Source: Microbacterium endophyticum
Lineage (GTDB): Bacteria; Actinomycetota; Actinomycetes; Actinomycetales; Microbacteriaceae
Assembly (NCBI RefSeq): GCF_011047135.1
Contig: NZ_CP049255.1
Coordinates: forward strand, 2,542,001 to 2,606,000
Length of the DNA: 64,000 nt
Direction: 5' to 3'
The notes beneath the pieces are model-generated. The model saw nothing but the letters and a program-made list of their open reading frames with translations, was not told where the DNA came from and did not search any database. The translations under genes were made by a program, and so were the position numbers. Positions 17,083-25,444 of this stretch are shown piece after piece (within the stretch, counting starts at the first letter, position 1; the number at the start of each line of letters is the position of its first letter).

Positions 17083-18428
17083 GATTTGTTCCGGCCATCT
17101 GCAATCGGCCTTGCCGCCAGCATCCGCTCCAGGGCAACACGTGCGGGGTCGGCTACGTCGGCGGGGACGGTGATCTGGTTGATGACCTCTCCGGCGACTA
17201 ATCCCTCGAGCACCCACGCCAGGTAGCCCGGGTGGATGCGGTACATCGTCGAGCACGGGCACACCACCGGGTCGAGGCAGAAGATCGTGTGCTGCGGGTA
17301 TTCCGCCGCGAGGCGCTGTACGAGGTTGATCTCGGTGCCCACGGCAAACACTGTCGGCTCGGTTGCTGCAGCGATGGCCTTGCGGATGTAGTCGGTCGAA
17401 CCGGCTTCATCCGCCGCATCGACAACGTCCATCGGGCATTCCGGGTGCACGATGACGCGCACGCCCGGAAAGTCGACGCGGGCCTTATCTATCTGGGCCA
17501 CAGTGAAGCGGCGGTGCACTGAGCAAAAACCGTGCCACAGGATGACGCGAGCATCTTCGAGAGTCGAATCGTCGTTGCCGCCGAGGGCACGATTCGGGTT
17601 CCACATCGGCATCTGCTCGAGTGGGACACCCATCGCCTTCGCTGTGTTGCGACCGAGGTGCTGATCCGGAAAGAACAGCACGCGACGGCCTCGCTCGAAC
17701 GCCCACTCAAGTACGGTGCGCGCGTTCGACGAGGTGCAGACGATGCCGCCATGACGCCCCACAAATCCCTTGATCGCCGCGGACGAGTTCATATAGGTCA
17801 CGGGAATGACAGGAAGAAGTCCGTCGGCATCCTGCTGATCCATCGGGCCGTAGATGTCTTCAAGGTCTTCCCAGCACTCTTCGACCTGGTCGATGTTCGC
17901 CATATCGGCCATCGAGCATCCCGCGGCCAGGTTCGGCAAGATGACGGCCTGGTCGGGGGTCGAGAGAAGGTCGGCGGTTTCCGCCATGAAGTGCACGCCG
18001 CAAAACACGATCGCTTCAGCCTCGGGATGCTCCTTCGCAGCGCCCGCGAGCTGGAACGAATCGCCCACGTAGTCGGCATGCTCGATAACTTCTTCGCGCT
18101 GATAAAAGTGCCCCAAGACCATGACTCGATCGCCCAGCGTCTGCTTTGCAGCAACAATTCGCGCGCGCAGGTCGATCTCGGATGCCTCGCGGTATTCCGA
18201 GGGTAGCTCGCCCTGGCGGGGCGATCCGGTCGGAATCACATCTCCCATAGATGCGCCCGGCCCGTAGCCGGGGCGCACATCGAAATTCCACGGCCCCGCG
18301 GCAAGATCGGTGTTACAGGTCTCAGTGCGTGCGTCGCCCGAGACGATTGCCTGAATTTCATGGTCGACGCTCGGGTCGATGGGTGCCGCTCCGGGGCGGT
18401 CCTGCAACGTCAAAGGGGTGGCGGTCAT
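17079..18428 (-). CDS. nadA: Quinolinate synthase
   Basis: 449 residues, the long actinobacterial form. Condenses iminoaspartate with dihydroxyacetone phosphate, using a 4Fe-4S cluster. Three conserved cysteines are visible: FCGVHFMAETA, HPECPMDVVDAAD and DPVVCPCSTMYR. An N-terminal extension of about 85 residues precedes the conserved RARIVAAKQTLGDRVMVLGHFYQREEVIEHAD. It starts 11 bp after the nrtR stop. Confidence 0.96.
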   Translation of the reverse strand: MTATPLTLQDRPGAAPIDPSVDHEIQAIVSGDARTETCNTDLAAGPWNFDVRPGYGPGASMGDVIPTGSPRQGELPSEYREASEIDLRARIVAAKQTLGDRVMVLGHFYQREEVIEHADYVGDSFQLAGAAKEHPEAEAIVFCGVHFMAETADLLSTPDQAVILPNLAAGCSMADMANIDQVEECWEDLEDIYGPMDQQDADGLLPVIPVTYMNSSAAIKGFVGRHGGIVCTSSNARTVLEWAFERGRRVLFFPDQHLGRNTAKAMGVPLEQMPMWNPNRALGGNDDSTLEDARVILWHGFCSVHRRFTVAQIDKARVDFPGVRVIVHPECPMDVVDAADEAGSTDYIRKAIAAATEPTVFAVGTEINLVQRLAAEYPQHTIFCLDPVVCPCSTMYRIHPGYLAWVLEGLVAGEVINQITVPADVADPARVALERMLAARPIADGRNKS

Positions 18429-18439
18429 AGCGATGTCCT

Positions 18440-19147
18440 TCAGTGGGCGAGCGGGCCGCGGTCGGCGAGCTCGACATCCTGGTTATAGCGATAGAGGCGA
18501 GCCGGCCGGTGGCTACCGGTACGGAAAGATTCGGTGGGAAGTAGCGTGTCGGAACTTTCAACCTGGCGACGGAAGTTCGCCGGATCGAGGCGCCGGTCAA
18601 GAATCGCCTCGTACACTTCACGAAGCTCGGCGAGAGTGAACTCGTCCGCGAGTAATCCGTGTGCGATCTGGCTGTAGCCGACCTTGTTTCGCAGCCGCCA
18701 GAGGGCGTAGCCGACGATCTGATTGTGATCGAACGCGAGTGGGGGGAGCGATGCCGCGTCGAACCAGGCCACATTCTCGAACGACTCGGTGCGCGAAATG
18801 TCTTCACGAACCAGCGCCCAGTAGACGATCGACACGACGCGGCTGGGGGAGCGATCGACGGCGCCGAATGCGTACAACTGCTCGAGATAACTCGGCGACA
18901 GACCCGTTGTTTCCGCCAGGGTGCGAGATGCGGCGCTCTCTAGATTCTCAGCGATGTCGAGCCAACCGCCTGGTAGAGCCCATGCTCCTTCATACGGGTC
19001 GCGGGTGCGCTTCACGAGCGGAAGCACAAGCGTTGGTCGTACTTCACCGGGTTCGCGGCGCAGGCTGAAGATCACGGTCGACACCGCGACGCGAGTGACG
19101 TCGGTGCCCACAGTGGGAGAAGAAGCAACGGATGCTGTTCGTGTCAT
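18440..19147 (-). CDS. nrtR: NrtR-type Nudix regulator of NAD biosynthesis
   Basis: 235 residues. The Nudix-like domain (about 18-145) includes GGWLDIAENLESAASRTLAETTGL, a degenerate Nudix box: the canonical REUXEE core reads RTLAETTG, so hydrolysis is probably lost. The C-terminal ~80 residues form a winged helix (FTLAELREVYEAILDRRLDPANFRRQV), the NrtR hallmark. NrtR proteins bind ADP-ribose and release DNA. As first gene of the nadABC operon it most likely autoregulates the whole unit. The ATG follows an AAGG site. Confidence 0.92.
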   Translation of the reverse strand: MTRTASVASSPTVGTDVTRVAVSTVIFSLRREPGEVRPTLVLPLVKRTRDPYEGAWALPGGWLDIAENLESAASRTLAETTGLSPSYLEQLYAFGAVDRSPSRVVSIVYWALVREDISRTESFENVAWFDAASLPPLAFDHNQIVGYALWRLRNKVGYSQIAHGLLADEFTLAELREVYEAILDRRLDPANFRRQVESSDTLLPTESFRTGSHRPARLYRYNQDVELADRGPLAH

Positions 19148-19168
19148 GGTGACCTTAACCTCGATACG

Positions 19169-19198
19169 ATCTTAATGTCTCTTTGACTAGAAGGTCAA
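19169..19198 (-). promoter_or_regulatory. Promoter of the nrtR-nadABC operon
   Basis: On the minus strand, TTGACC (19198-19193), an 18-nt spacer, and TAAGAT (19174-19169), followed by a 21-nt leader containing GAGG/AAGG before the ATG at 19147. One of the clearest sigma-A-type promoters in the window. Confidence 0.75.
19173..19189. promoter_or_regulatory. Candidate NrtR operator
   Basis: TAATGTCTCTTTGACTA fills the spacer between -35 and -10 and has ends that are partly dyad-symmetric (TANT...ANTA). A repressor here would block RNA polymerase. Assignment to NrtR rests on position beside nrtR and the nad genes, not on a matched consensus. Confidence 0.45.
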
Positions 19199-19260
19199 TT
19201 TCATGATCGCCACAGCTTGGACACCTACGCTTGGCGTCGCAAACGTAGGGGAGTGTGGCA

Positions 19261-20457
19261 GTGCTGGTTGTTGACGTCATAGCGATCGTGGTGCTCGTGC
19301 TTGCGCTTCTCATCGGCTTCCGCCGCGGACTGTTGTCCTCGCTCGGGGTGTTAGGCGGGCTCGTCCTTGGATGTGTCGCCGTCTTCTGGCTCGTACCCCT
19401 TCTCACGCCTCACCTGCCTGAACTCATTCCAGACGCGGGATGGCGGGGCGTGGCATCCATCGTTCTGCCGGTACTGATCGTCGTCGTGTGCGCGAGTGTC
19501 GGGTCTGCGATCGGAGGATTCCTGCGTCGCGGAGTTGACCGCACCCCACTGCGTGGAATCGAGCGGATTTTTGGTGGTGCCCTCGGTGTGATCGTTGCAG
19601 CTCTCACGCTCTCGCTGGTGGGACAGTCCATCGCGGTTGCCGGCGTGCCGGTGGTTCCGGCGGCAGTGTCATCGTCACGGGTACTTGGCGTGATCGATTC
19701 ACTGACGCCCGAGCCGGTCGAGGTCGGGCTCGCGAAAGTGCAGGCTCTTTTGCGGGATGAGGCTCTGCCGCAACTCGGCGACGTGCTCGACCTCGGCCTC
19801 GCACTCGGAACATCTGAACCTGCACCGGAAATATCGCTCGATGACCCCGCCCTCACCGAGGCCGCGCAGTCTGTCGCCCGCGTGTCGGGTGCCGCCTATC
19901 TGTGCGGGACCACATCAAGCGGCACCGGCTTTGTGATTTCTCCCGAGCGTGTGCTCACGAACGCACACGTCGTAGCTGGAGTGGACGCGCCGATGGTCGA
20001 GTTTCCCGGTGAGAGTGCCAAAGAAGGGCGCGTCGTGTACTTCGATGCCGTCGATGACCTCGCAGTGATCGCCGTCGATGATCTGGGTGTTGCGCCATTG
20101 ACAGTTGCACCTAGCCTGGATGCCGACGCGGAAGCAGTAGTGCAGGGATACCCATACGGCGGCCCATTCAGCATGGTGGGTGCTCGTGTCATCTCAAGAG
20201 GTTCCGCGTCGGTCCCCGACATATACGGCACATCGACGTCGCCACGAGAGATTTACGCGTTGACAGCCGACGTGTATCCCGGCAACTCGGGCGGACCCCT
20301 GTTGTCGCTCGACGGTGATGTCGTGGGCGTGATTTTCGCGCGAGCCGACAACGGCGAAAGCATCGGCTACGCCATGACGCCGGCGGAGTTTCTTCCGGTG
20401 ATCGCAGAGTCGGCTACCAGCACCGAGCGGGTCGACACCGGGGCATGTACGACCTGA
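19261..20457 (+). CDS. marP: MarP-like membrane-anchored serine protease
   Basis: 398 residues from the GTG at 19261, eight nt after GGGGAG; a GTG at 19255 is too close to that site. Four TM segments in the first ~135 residues form a CvpA/colicin-V-production-like domain, then a periplasmic chymotrypsin-fold protease. Catalytic triad: His in VLTNAHVVAG, Asp in FDAVDDLAVIAV, Ser in YPGNSGGPLLS. A CGTTSSGTGF cysteine and a C-terminal cysteine (GACTT) may form the disulfide known in M. tuberculosis MarP, which is needed for acid and oxidative-stress survival. It is divergent from nrtR. Confidence 0.9.
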   Translation: MLVVDVIAIVVLVLALLIGFRRGLLSSLGVLGGLVLGCVAVFWLVPLLTPHLPELIPDAGWRGVASIVLPVLIVVVCASVGSAIGGFLRRGVDRTPLRGIERIFGGALGVIVAALTLSLVGQSIAVAGVPVVPAAVSSSRVLGVIDSLTPEPVEVGLAKVQALLRDEALPQLGDVLDLGLALGTSEPAPEISLDDPALTEAAQSVARVSGAAYLCGTTSSGTGFVISPERVLTNAHVVAGVDAPMVEFPGESAKEGRVVYFDAVDDLAVIAVDDLGVAPLTVAPSLDADAEAVVQGYPYGGPFSMVGARVISRGSASVPDIYGTSTSPREIYALTADVYPGNSGGPLLSLDGDVVGVIFARADNGESIGYAMTPAEFLPVIAESATSTERVDTGACTT

Positions 20458-20517
20458 CTTGTCGTCAACACGCCATGAACGCGCGTGCTTTACGTGCGGT
20501 GTGTTTCGTCGTTACTG

Positions 20518-20535
20518 TCGGGAAACATATCCCGA
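20518..20535. promoter_or_regulatory. Perfect inverted repeat upstream of the DUF5058 operon
   Basis: TCGGGA-AACATA-TCCCGA, 18 bp, lies 70 bp before the DUF5058 start in the only gap of this unit. A possible operator or small hairpin; no regulator gene is adjacent. Confidence 0.4.
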
Positions 20536-20604
20536 GTTGACTTCGGTGTCGGAGCATCAGTCACGACCTGGGTGCTGTGTACTCCCCGGCATTGGAGACC
20601 GTAA

Positions 20605-21351
20605 ATGACCCTGCTGTATCAGTCTGTCGATGCCGATTCGACGGATATCCTCGCTATCGCGAATTCTCCTGTTCTTTGGGTTTGTGCCCTCGCCGTTCTT
20701 GCGGTGATCGTCATCCAATCGGTCATTTACTTTCTTGCCGTGCGTCGAGTGTCGCCCGACGCCGGGCTCACTCCGGCCGACAGCGCGAAAGCGATGCGAA
20801 CGGGTGCCTTCGCTGCAATTGGTCCGTCGCTGGCTGTTTCGATGATCGCGATCGCGCTGATCTCGCTCTTCGGCACGCCGGCGACACTCGTGCGCATCGG
20901 GCTGATCGGATCTGCGCCTTACGAGACGCTCTCCGCGAGCATCGCCACCGGCGTGCAGGGTGCAACTCTCGGGGGAGAGGGCTACACGCAGGGAGTGTTC
21001 GCGGTCGCCCTCCTCGCGATGGCCATCGCGGGTTCGATGTGGATGATCGTCACCTTGATCGCAACCCCGTTTCTTACTCGTGGATCGGTGAAACTCTCTA
21101 AAGCGAATCCGCTGGTGATGACGATCATTCCTGCAGCTGCGCTCGCCGGCGCGTTCTTCACGAACCTGCTGATCGAGGGTGCGAAGGGATGGATCAACGC
21201 CGTTGTCGTGCTCGTTTCTGCCGGCATCGTCGCGCTTGCGGTTTTGCTCTCGACGCGACTGCGTGCTGGGTGGCTGCAGGAGTGGGCGTTGGGCTTTGGC
21301 ATCATCGGCAGCGTCCTCGTCGCCTACGCACTCACCACCGCCACCGCTTAA
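20605..21351 (+). CDS. DUF5058 family membrane protein
   Basis: 248 residues with about six TM segments: helices near 20-48, 70-92, 125-150, 165-190, 195-213 and 220-245. Conserved-looking features are the GALTP-like loop (SPDAGLTPADSAKAMRTGAFAAIGPSLA) and GTPATLVRIGLIGSAPYETLSA, which I associate with DUF5058. Ribosome site GGAG, 7 nt from the ATG. It is followed 26 bp later by another membrane protein and then an M20 amidohydrolase, which suggests one part of an uncharacterised transporter for an amide or peptide substrate. Confidence 0.8.
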   Translation: MTLLYQSVDADSTDILAIANSPVLWVCALAVLAVIVIQSVIYFLAVRRVSPDAGLTPADSAKAMRTGAFAAIGPSLAVSMIAIALISLFGTPATLVRIGLIGSAPYETLSASIATGVQGATLGGEGYTQGVFAVALLAMAIAGSMWMIVTLIATPFLTRGSVKLSKANPLVMTIIPAAALAGAFFTNLLIEGAKGWINAVVVLVSAGIVALAVLLSTRLRAGWLQEWALGFGIIGSVLVAYALTTATA

Positions 21352-21377
21352 TCGACGCCGAGACACGGAGCATTGAC

Positions 21378-22118
21378 ATGACAAACACGCCACTCGACGC
21401 CGCAACTGAAGCACGAGACACTCCAGCGTGGGCAGCTTTCGACAAGACCACGGCCCGCTGGGGCCGCATCACCATGCTCTTCGGCTTGGTCTTTTCACTG
21501 GCAGGGCCGATTTGGCTCGTGTATTTCTCGGGTCTTCAGGTCGACGCCGGCAAAGTCTGGGTCGCCTTTCTTGCCATCGCCGCAGTCGTTGGCGTCATTT
21601 GGGTGCTGGAGCCGTTCGCCTACTTTCCGATCCTCGGACCAGCCGCGATGTATCAAGCGTTCATGATCGGGAATATCTCGAACAAGCTGCTGCCGTCGGC
21701 CGTGGCAGGGCAAGCGAGCATCGGGGCGAAGACTGGGACGAAACGCGCCGATCTTGCTGCCATCCTGGCAATCTGTGGCGCGGCCCTCGTGCATGTCGTC
21801 TCGCTCGTCGTCTTCGTGGGTCTTCTCGGAACCGTCTTGCTGCACGTGTTGCCCGAGGCCTTCCTGACGGCGGTGAGCACGTACATTTTTCCGGCGGTAC
21901 TCGGCGGCTTCGTCGTGCAGATCATCATGACCAATCGATCGCAGCCGCGCGTGCTTATCGTCGCTGCCCTGGTGAGCGTGGTTCTTTTCGGCCTTTCGCT
22001 GCTTGTGCCCGCGCTTTCATCGCTTGCGACAGTGCTTGCCGTCGTTTTGACAGCAACAGTCGCTTGGCTGACACGCTCGAAAAAGGTGGCCGCGGAGTCG
22101 ATCGAAGACGTGTCTTAG
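21378..22118 (+). CDS. Membrane protein, putative partner of DUF5058
   Basis: 246 residues from the ATG at 21378; a longer reading frame beginning at 21189 overlaps the DUF5058 gene and is rejected. Five to six TM segments, with a soluble N-terminus (TPLDAATEARDTPAWAAFDKT) and the motif PFAYFPILGPAAMYQAFMIGNISNKLLPSAVAGQ, reminiscent of re-entrant loops in secondary transporters. I know no specific function. Same operon as DUF5058 and the amidohydrolase. Confidence 0.75.
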   Translation: MTNTPLDAATEARDTPAWAAFDKTTARWGRITMLFGLVFSLAGPIWLVYFSGLQVDAGKVWVAFLAIAAVVGVIWVLEPFAYFPILGPAAMYQAFMIGNISNKLLPSAVAGQASIGAKTGTKRADLAAILAICGAALVHVVSLVVFVGLLGTVLLHVLPEAFLTAVSTYIFPAVLGGFVVQIIMTNRSQPRVLIVAALVSVVLFGLSLLVPALSSLATVLAVVLTATVAWLTRSKKVAAESIEDVS

Positions 22119-22166
22119 CGAATATCTGATTCTGATCGATTACGCACCGCGGAGAAATGAGGACCG

Positions 22167-23609
22167 ATGAAAGACACCACGCCCATCTCCGAGATCGTCG
22201 CCCAGGTCGGGTCTCGCTTCATCCAACTCAGCGATGAGATCTGGGCCAACCCGCAGCTTCGGTGGCAAGAGCATGCGTCAGTCGAAAAGCAGATAGAGGT
22301 CGCCGTTGAGTTTGGTTTCCACATCGAACGGAACGTCGCCGGCATCCCCACGGCGTTTTCGGCTGAGAAAGGGGAATCCGGCCCGCTCATCGCAATACTC
22401 GGGGAGTTTGATGCTCTCGCGGGTCTGAGTCAAGAGGCCGGTGCCACCGAGCCGCTACCCAACTCCGACACCGACAACCCGAACGGCCACGGATGCGGTC
22501 ACAACCTGCTCGGGAGTGGTTCGCTTCTCGCAGCGGTCGCGGCCGCTCGATACCTAGAAGTGAACGCGCTACCGGGGCGTGTGCGTTACTACGGTTGTCC
22601 CGCAGAAGAAGCCGCCGCAGGCAAGACGTTCATGGTGAAGGGCGGTGCCTTCGAGGGTATCGACGCCGCGGTGTCGTGGCACCCCGGTTCTGTCATGAGT
22701 ACCCGTCAGGTGCTGTCGCTGGCATATACCCAGGTCCACTTTCGCTTCACGGGGGTTGCCGCTCACGCGGGCTCAGCACCGCACCTTGGTCGGAGCGCAC
22801 TCGACGCCGTTGAACTGTTGAATATCGGCACGAACTTTTTGCGCGAGCACATGCCCGACAGCGCTCGCGTGCACTACGCCATCACAGATGCCGGCGGTAC
22901 GTCCCCGAACGTCGTACAGGCCAATGCCTCGGTGTATTACATCGTTCGCGCCGTCGATGTCGCTCAGATGCGCAGCCTCTACGACCGCGTCGTCAAGATC
23001 GCCGAGGGTGCAGCGCTCATGACCGAAACCACGCTCGAGGTGGATTTCGACGGAGCATGCGCCGAGCTGCTGCCGAACAACGCGCTTGAGCAGGCACTCC
23101 ATGCGAACGTCGAGAAGATTGGGGGAGTTCCCTTCGACGATCTCGACCAGGACAAGGCAGCGCTCTACACCGATGCCTACCCTGCTGCAGAGGTCGTCGG
23201 CATCCGCCGTCTTCTCGGAGTGACGGGAGAAGAACCGTTGTTTAGCGGGGTCGCACCCCTTGGCAGTCCGTATGCGCGCTACCAAATGACTGGCTCAACC
23301 GACGTCGGCGACGTGAGCTGGATAGCGCCGACAGTGCAAATTTCGGGTGGCACCCACGCTGTGGGCACGCCAATGCATTCCTGGCAGATGGTTGCGCAGG
23401 GCACTCTTCCGGCGGCGCACAAAGGCATGCTCCACGCGGCCGCGGCGATGGCGGCAACAACTGTCGACATCGCGATCGATCCGAAGCTCCTCTCCGAAGC
23501 CACAGCCGAATTCGAGGCCGTTCTCGCCCGCACTCCCTACGACTGCCCGATTCCGGATGGGATTGTGCCGCCACCGTTGCGTGTCGGAAATGAAGCATTC
23601 ATCGGCTAG
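22167..23609 (+). CDS. M20 family amidohydrolase (AbgB-like)
   Basis: 480 residues. Di-metal peptidase fold: metal-ligand motifs GHGCGHNLLGSGS (about 110) and VSWHPGSVMS (about 169), the acidic CPAEEAAAGKT (about 149), and an inserted dimerisation domain (HFRFTGVAAHAGSAPHLGRSALDAVELLN). The closest recognisable group is the aminobenzoyl-glutamate hydrolase subunit B/N-acyl-amino-acid hydrolases. It likely cleaves an amide or acyl-amino acid taken up by the two membrane proteins encoded upstream. A 48-bp gap and no promoter separate it from them. Confidence 0.88.
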   Translation: MKDTTPISEIVAQVGSRFIQLSDEIWANPQLRWQEHASVEKQIEVAVEFGFHIERNVAGIPTAFSAEKGESGPLIAILGEFDALAGLSQEAGATEPLPNSDTDNPNGHGCGHNLLGSGSLLAAVAAARYLEVNALPGRVRYYGCPAEEAAAGKTFMVKGGAFEGIDAAVSWHPGSVMSTRQVLSLAYTQVHFRFTGVAAHAGSAPHLGRSALDAVELLNIGTNFLREHMPDSARVHYAITDAGGTSPNVVQANASVYYIVRAVDVAQMRSLYDRVVKIAEGAALMTETTLEVDFDGACAELLPNNALEQALHANVEKIGGVPFDDLDQDKAALYTDAYPAAEVVGIRRLLGVTGEEPLFSGVAPLGSPYARYQMTGSTDVGDVSWIAPTVQISGGTHAVGTPMHSWQMVAQGTLPAAHKGMLHAAAAMAATTVDIAIDPKLLSEATAEFEAVLARTPYDCPIPDGIVPPPLRVGNEAFIG

Positions 23610-23674
23610 CGCGGATGCCACGCGGGCGCCGCTAGTTCTACTAGACTTCAGATCACAACTACATGACCGCACAC

Positions 23675-23860
23675 CCGCCACGGGAGAACGTCGCTTCACC
23701 GCGGCTGCCGTAGGAGCAACTCCTCCCGGAATCTCTCAGGCTCACGTACCGTGGCGGCAGGTCACTCTGGAAAGTGGTGCTTCGCGCATCCGCCGACGGG
23801 GCAAGCGTGACTTCGGTCACGCGGAAACTCTCAGGCTTATGACAGAGCGGGAGGAACCCA
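23675..23860 (+). promoter_or_regulatory. Tandem glycine riboswitch
   Basis: Two consecutive glycine aptamers precede gcvT. Aptamer 1 starts at CGGGAGAACG (23681) and has GCCGTAGGAGCAA and ATCTCTCAGGCT (23731-23742), then CACTCTGGAAAGTGG. Aptamer 2 contains CGCCGACGGGGCAAGCG (23791-23807), AAACTCTCAGGCTTATGACAGAGCGGGAGG. The paired CTCTCAGGCT blocks and the CGCCGANGGGGCAA element are the class hallmarks. By precedent, glycine turns the downstream cleavage genes on. A -10-like TAGACT is at 23642-23647. Confidence 0.95.
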
Positions 23861-23897
23861 CCGCATCCTCATCGGATGCCGTATCTGGAGTTCCTTC

Positions 23898-25067
23898 ATG
23901 ACGAGTGCCGTACCTACTGAGTCGCCCTCACCCGAGGTTCGCCGTAGCCCCCTTCACGCTGCGCACGAAGCCCTCGGCGCATCTTTCACCGACTTCGGCG
24001 GCTGGTTGATGCCGGTGCGCTACACCTCCGACCTCGCTGAACATCATGCTGTTCGCTCGGCTGCCGGAATATTCGACATCTCGCACATGGGGGAGTTCTT
24101 CGTCGAAGGGCCCGAAGCCGGTCGCTTCCTCGACGTCGCCCTGGCCGGAAGAATCTCAGCGCTCGTTGATGACCAGGCGAAGTACAGCCTCGTGCTCGAC
24201 GAGAACGGTGGCATCGTCGATGACGTCATCGTGTACCGGTTCAGCGCCGAGAAAATCATGGTCGTTGCAAACGCCGGTAACCGTGATGCGGTCGCGACGG
24301 CTCTCCACGAGCGCGTTGGCGGGTTCGACGTGCGCCTGGTCGATGCATCCGACGACCTAGCTCTCATCGCAGTGCAGGGGCCCGCCTCACAAGCGATTCT
24401 CGCAGCGACCGCGCAGCTCACCGTGACGAGCGGCGATCTTGAGCAGCTGAAGTACTACCGGCTCGGACACGGGGAATTCCACGCCGAGGGCGGCGCGCCA
24501 GTGGCGGTGCAGATCGCCCGCACCGGCTACACCGGAGAAGATGGCTTCGAGATCTACGTGCCGGCGGCATCCGCTGTTTCGCTCTGGCACACGCTGCTGA
24601 GCGTGGGCAGCGAGCACGGCATCGTTCCGGCGGGTCTCGCCGCACGTGACACGCTTCGGCTCGAGGCGGGAATGCCGCTTTACGGACATGAACTTTCACG
24701 CGATATTCGCCCGGCGCAGGCGGGACTTGCCCGCGTCGTCGTGCTCGATAAGCCGAAGTTCGTCGGGCGCACGGCGCTCGCCGCTTCGAGCGACGATGCT
24801 TCGAGCGACGATGCAGCGCCGGTCTTGGTGGGTCTCACCTCGACAGGAAGACGCGCCGGTCGCGCGGGCTATGCCGTGTACTCAGGCGACGACCTCGTCG
24901 GCGAGGTCACGAGCGGCGCGTTGAGCCCGACCCTTGGCCATCCCATCGCGATGGCGTACGTCGCACCGGCGGTAGCAGCGCCCGGCACTGAACTCGCGCT
25001 CGATGTGCGCGGCACCCGCATCCCGGCCACCGTAACCGCACTGCCCTTTTACCGGAGGAAGAAATGA
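23898..25067 (+). CDS. gcvT: Glycine cleavage system aminomethyltransferase (T protein)
   Basis: 389 residues, usual length. Transfers the aminomethyl carbon from lipoyl-H protein to tetrahydrofolate and frees ammonia. Visible hallmarks: [24 protein letters not shown] start, [11 protein letters not shown], the folate-site region ([15 protein letters not shown]) and [21 protein letters not shown] 15-bp tandem duplication (ASSDD repeated) lies in a surface loop near residue 297. It overlaps gcvH by 4 bp and is first in the operon behind the glycine riboswitch. Confidence 0.97.
   Translation: MTSAVPTESPSPEVRRSPLHAAHEALGASFTDFGGWLMPVRYTSDLAEHHAVRSAAGIFDISHMGEFFVEGPEAGRFLDVALAGRISALVDDQAKYSLVLDENGGIVDDVIVYRFSAEKIMVVANAGNRDAVATALHERVGGFDVRLVDASDDLALIAVQGPASQAILAATAQLTVTSGDLEQLKYYRLGHGEFHAEGGAPVAVQIARTGYTGEDGFEIYVPAASAVSLWHTLLSVGSEHGIVPAGLAARDTLRLEAGMPLYGHELSRDIRPAQAGLARVVVLDKPKFVGRTALAASSDDASSDDAAPVLVGLTSTGRRAGRAGYAVYSGDDLVGEVTSGALSPTLGHPIAMAYVAPAVAAPGTELALDVRGTRIPATVTALPFYRRKK
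24783..24812 (+). repeat. 15-bp tandem duplication inside gcvT
   Basis: GCTTCGAGCGACGAT occurs twice in direct tandem (24783-24797 and 24798-24812), giving [10 protein letters not shown] in frame. Probably a slippage product in a tolerant loop. Confidence 0.9.
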
Positions 25068-25444
25068 CTGATCTCACCGCACTCTCGTACACTCCCGAGC
25101 ACGAATGGGTCTCGGTCGAGGGGGATCTCGCCCGCTTCGGTGTGACTGACTTCGCCGCCGACAAGCTGGGCGACGTGGTCTTTGTCGAACTCCCTGCTGT
25201 CGGCAGTTCGATTGTCGCTGGCGATGTCTGCGGCGAGATCGAGTCGACGAAGTCGGTGGGTGAGCTCTTCGCGCCTGTCACGGGCGAAGTCGTCGCAGTC
25301 AACGATGCCGTCGTCGATGACCCCTCCGTCGTGAACGCTGAGCCGTTTGAGGGCGGGTGGCTTGTGACTGTGCGCATTGCCGAGCCGGTCCCCGACTTGC
25401 TCGACCGTGACGCGTACGTCGAACTCACCGGCGCTGACGCGTGA
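25064..25444 (+). CDS. gcvH: Glycine cleavage system lipoyl carrier (H protein)
   Basis: 126 residues. Small barrel carrying lipoate on Lys63 in [15 protein letters not shown], the canonical attachment motif; starts [29 protein letters not shown], the family N-terminus. Shuttles the aminomethyl group between P, T and L proteins. Overlaps gcvT upstream and gcvP downstream (GTGA), so T, H and P are translated as a coupled set. The dihydrolipoyl dehydrogenase (L protein) is not in the window. Confidence 0.97.
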   Translation: MTDLTALSYTPEHEWVSVEGDLARFGVTDFAADKLGDVVFVELPAVGSSIVAGDVCGEIESTKSVGELFAPVTGEVVAVNDAVVDDPSVVNAEPFEGGWLVTVRIAEPVPDLLDRDAYVELTGADA

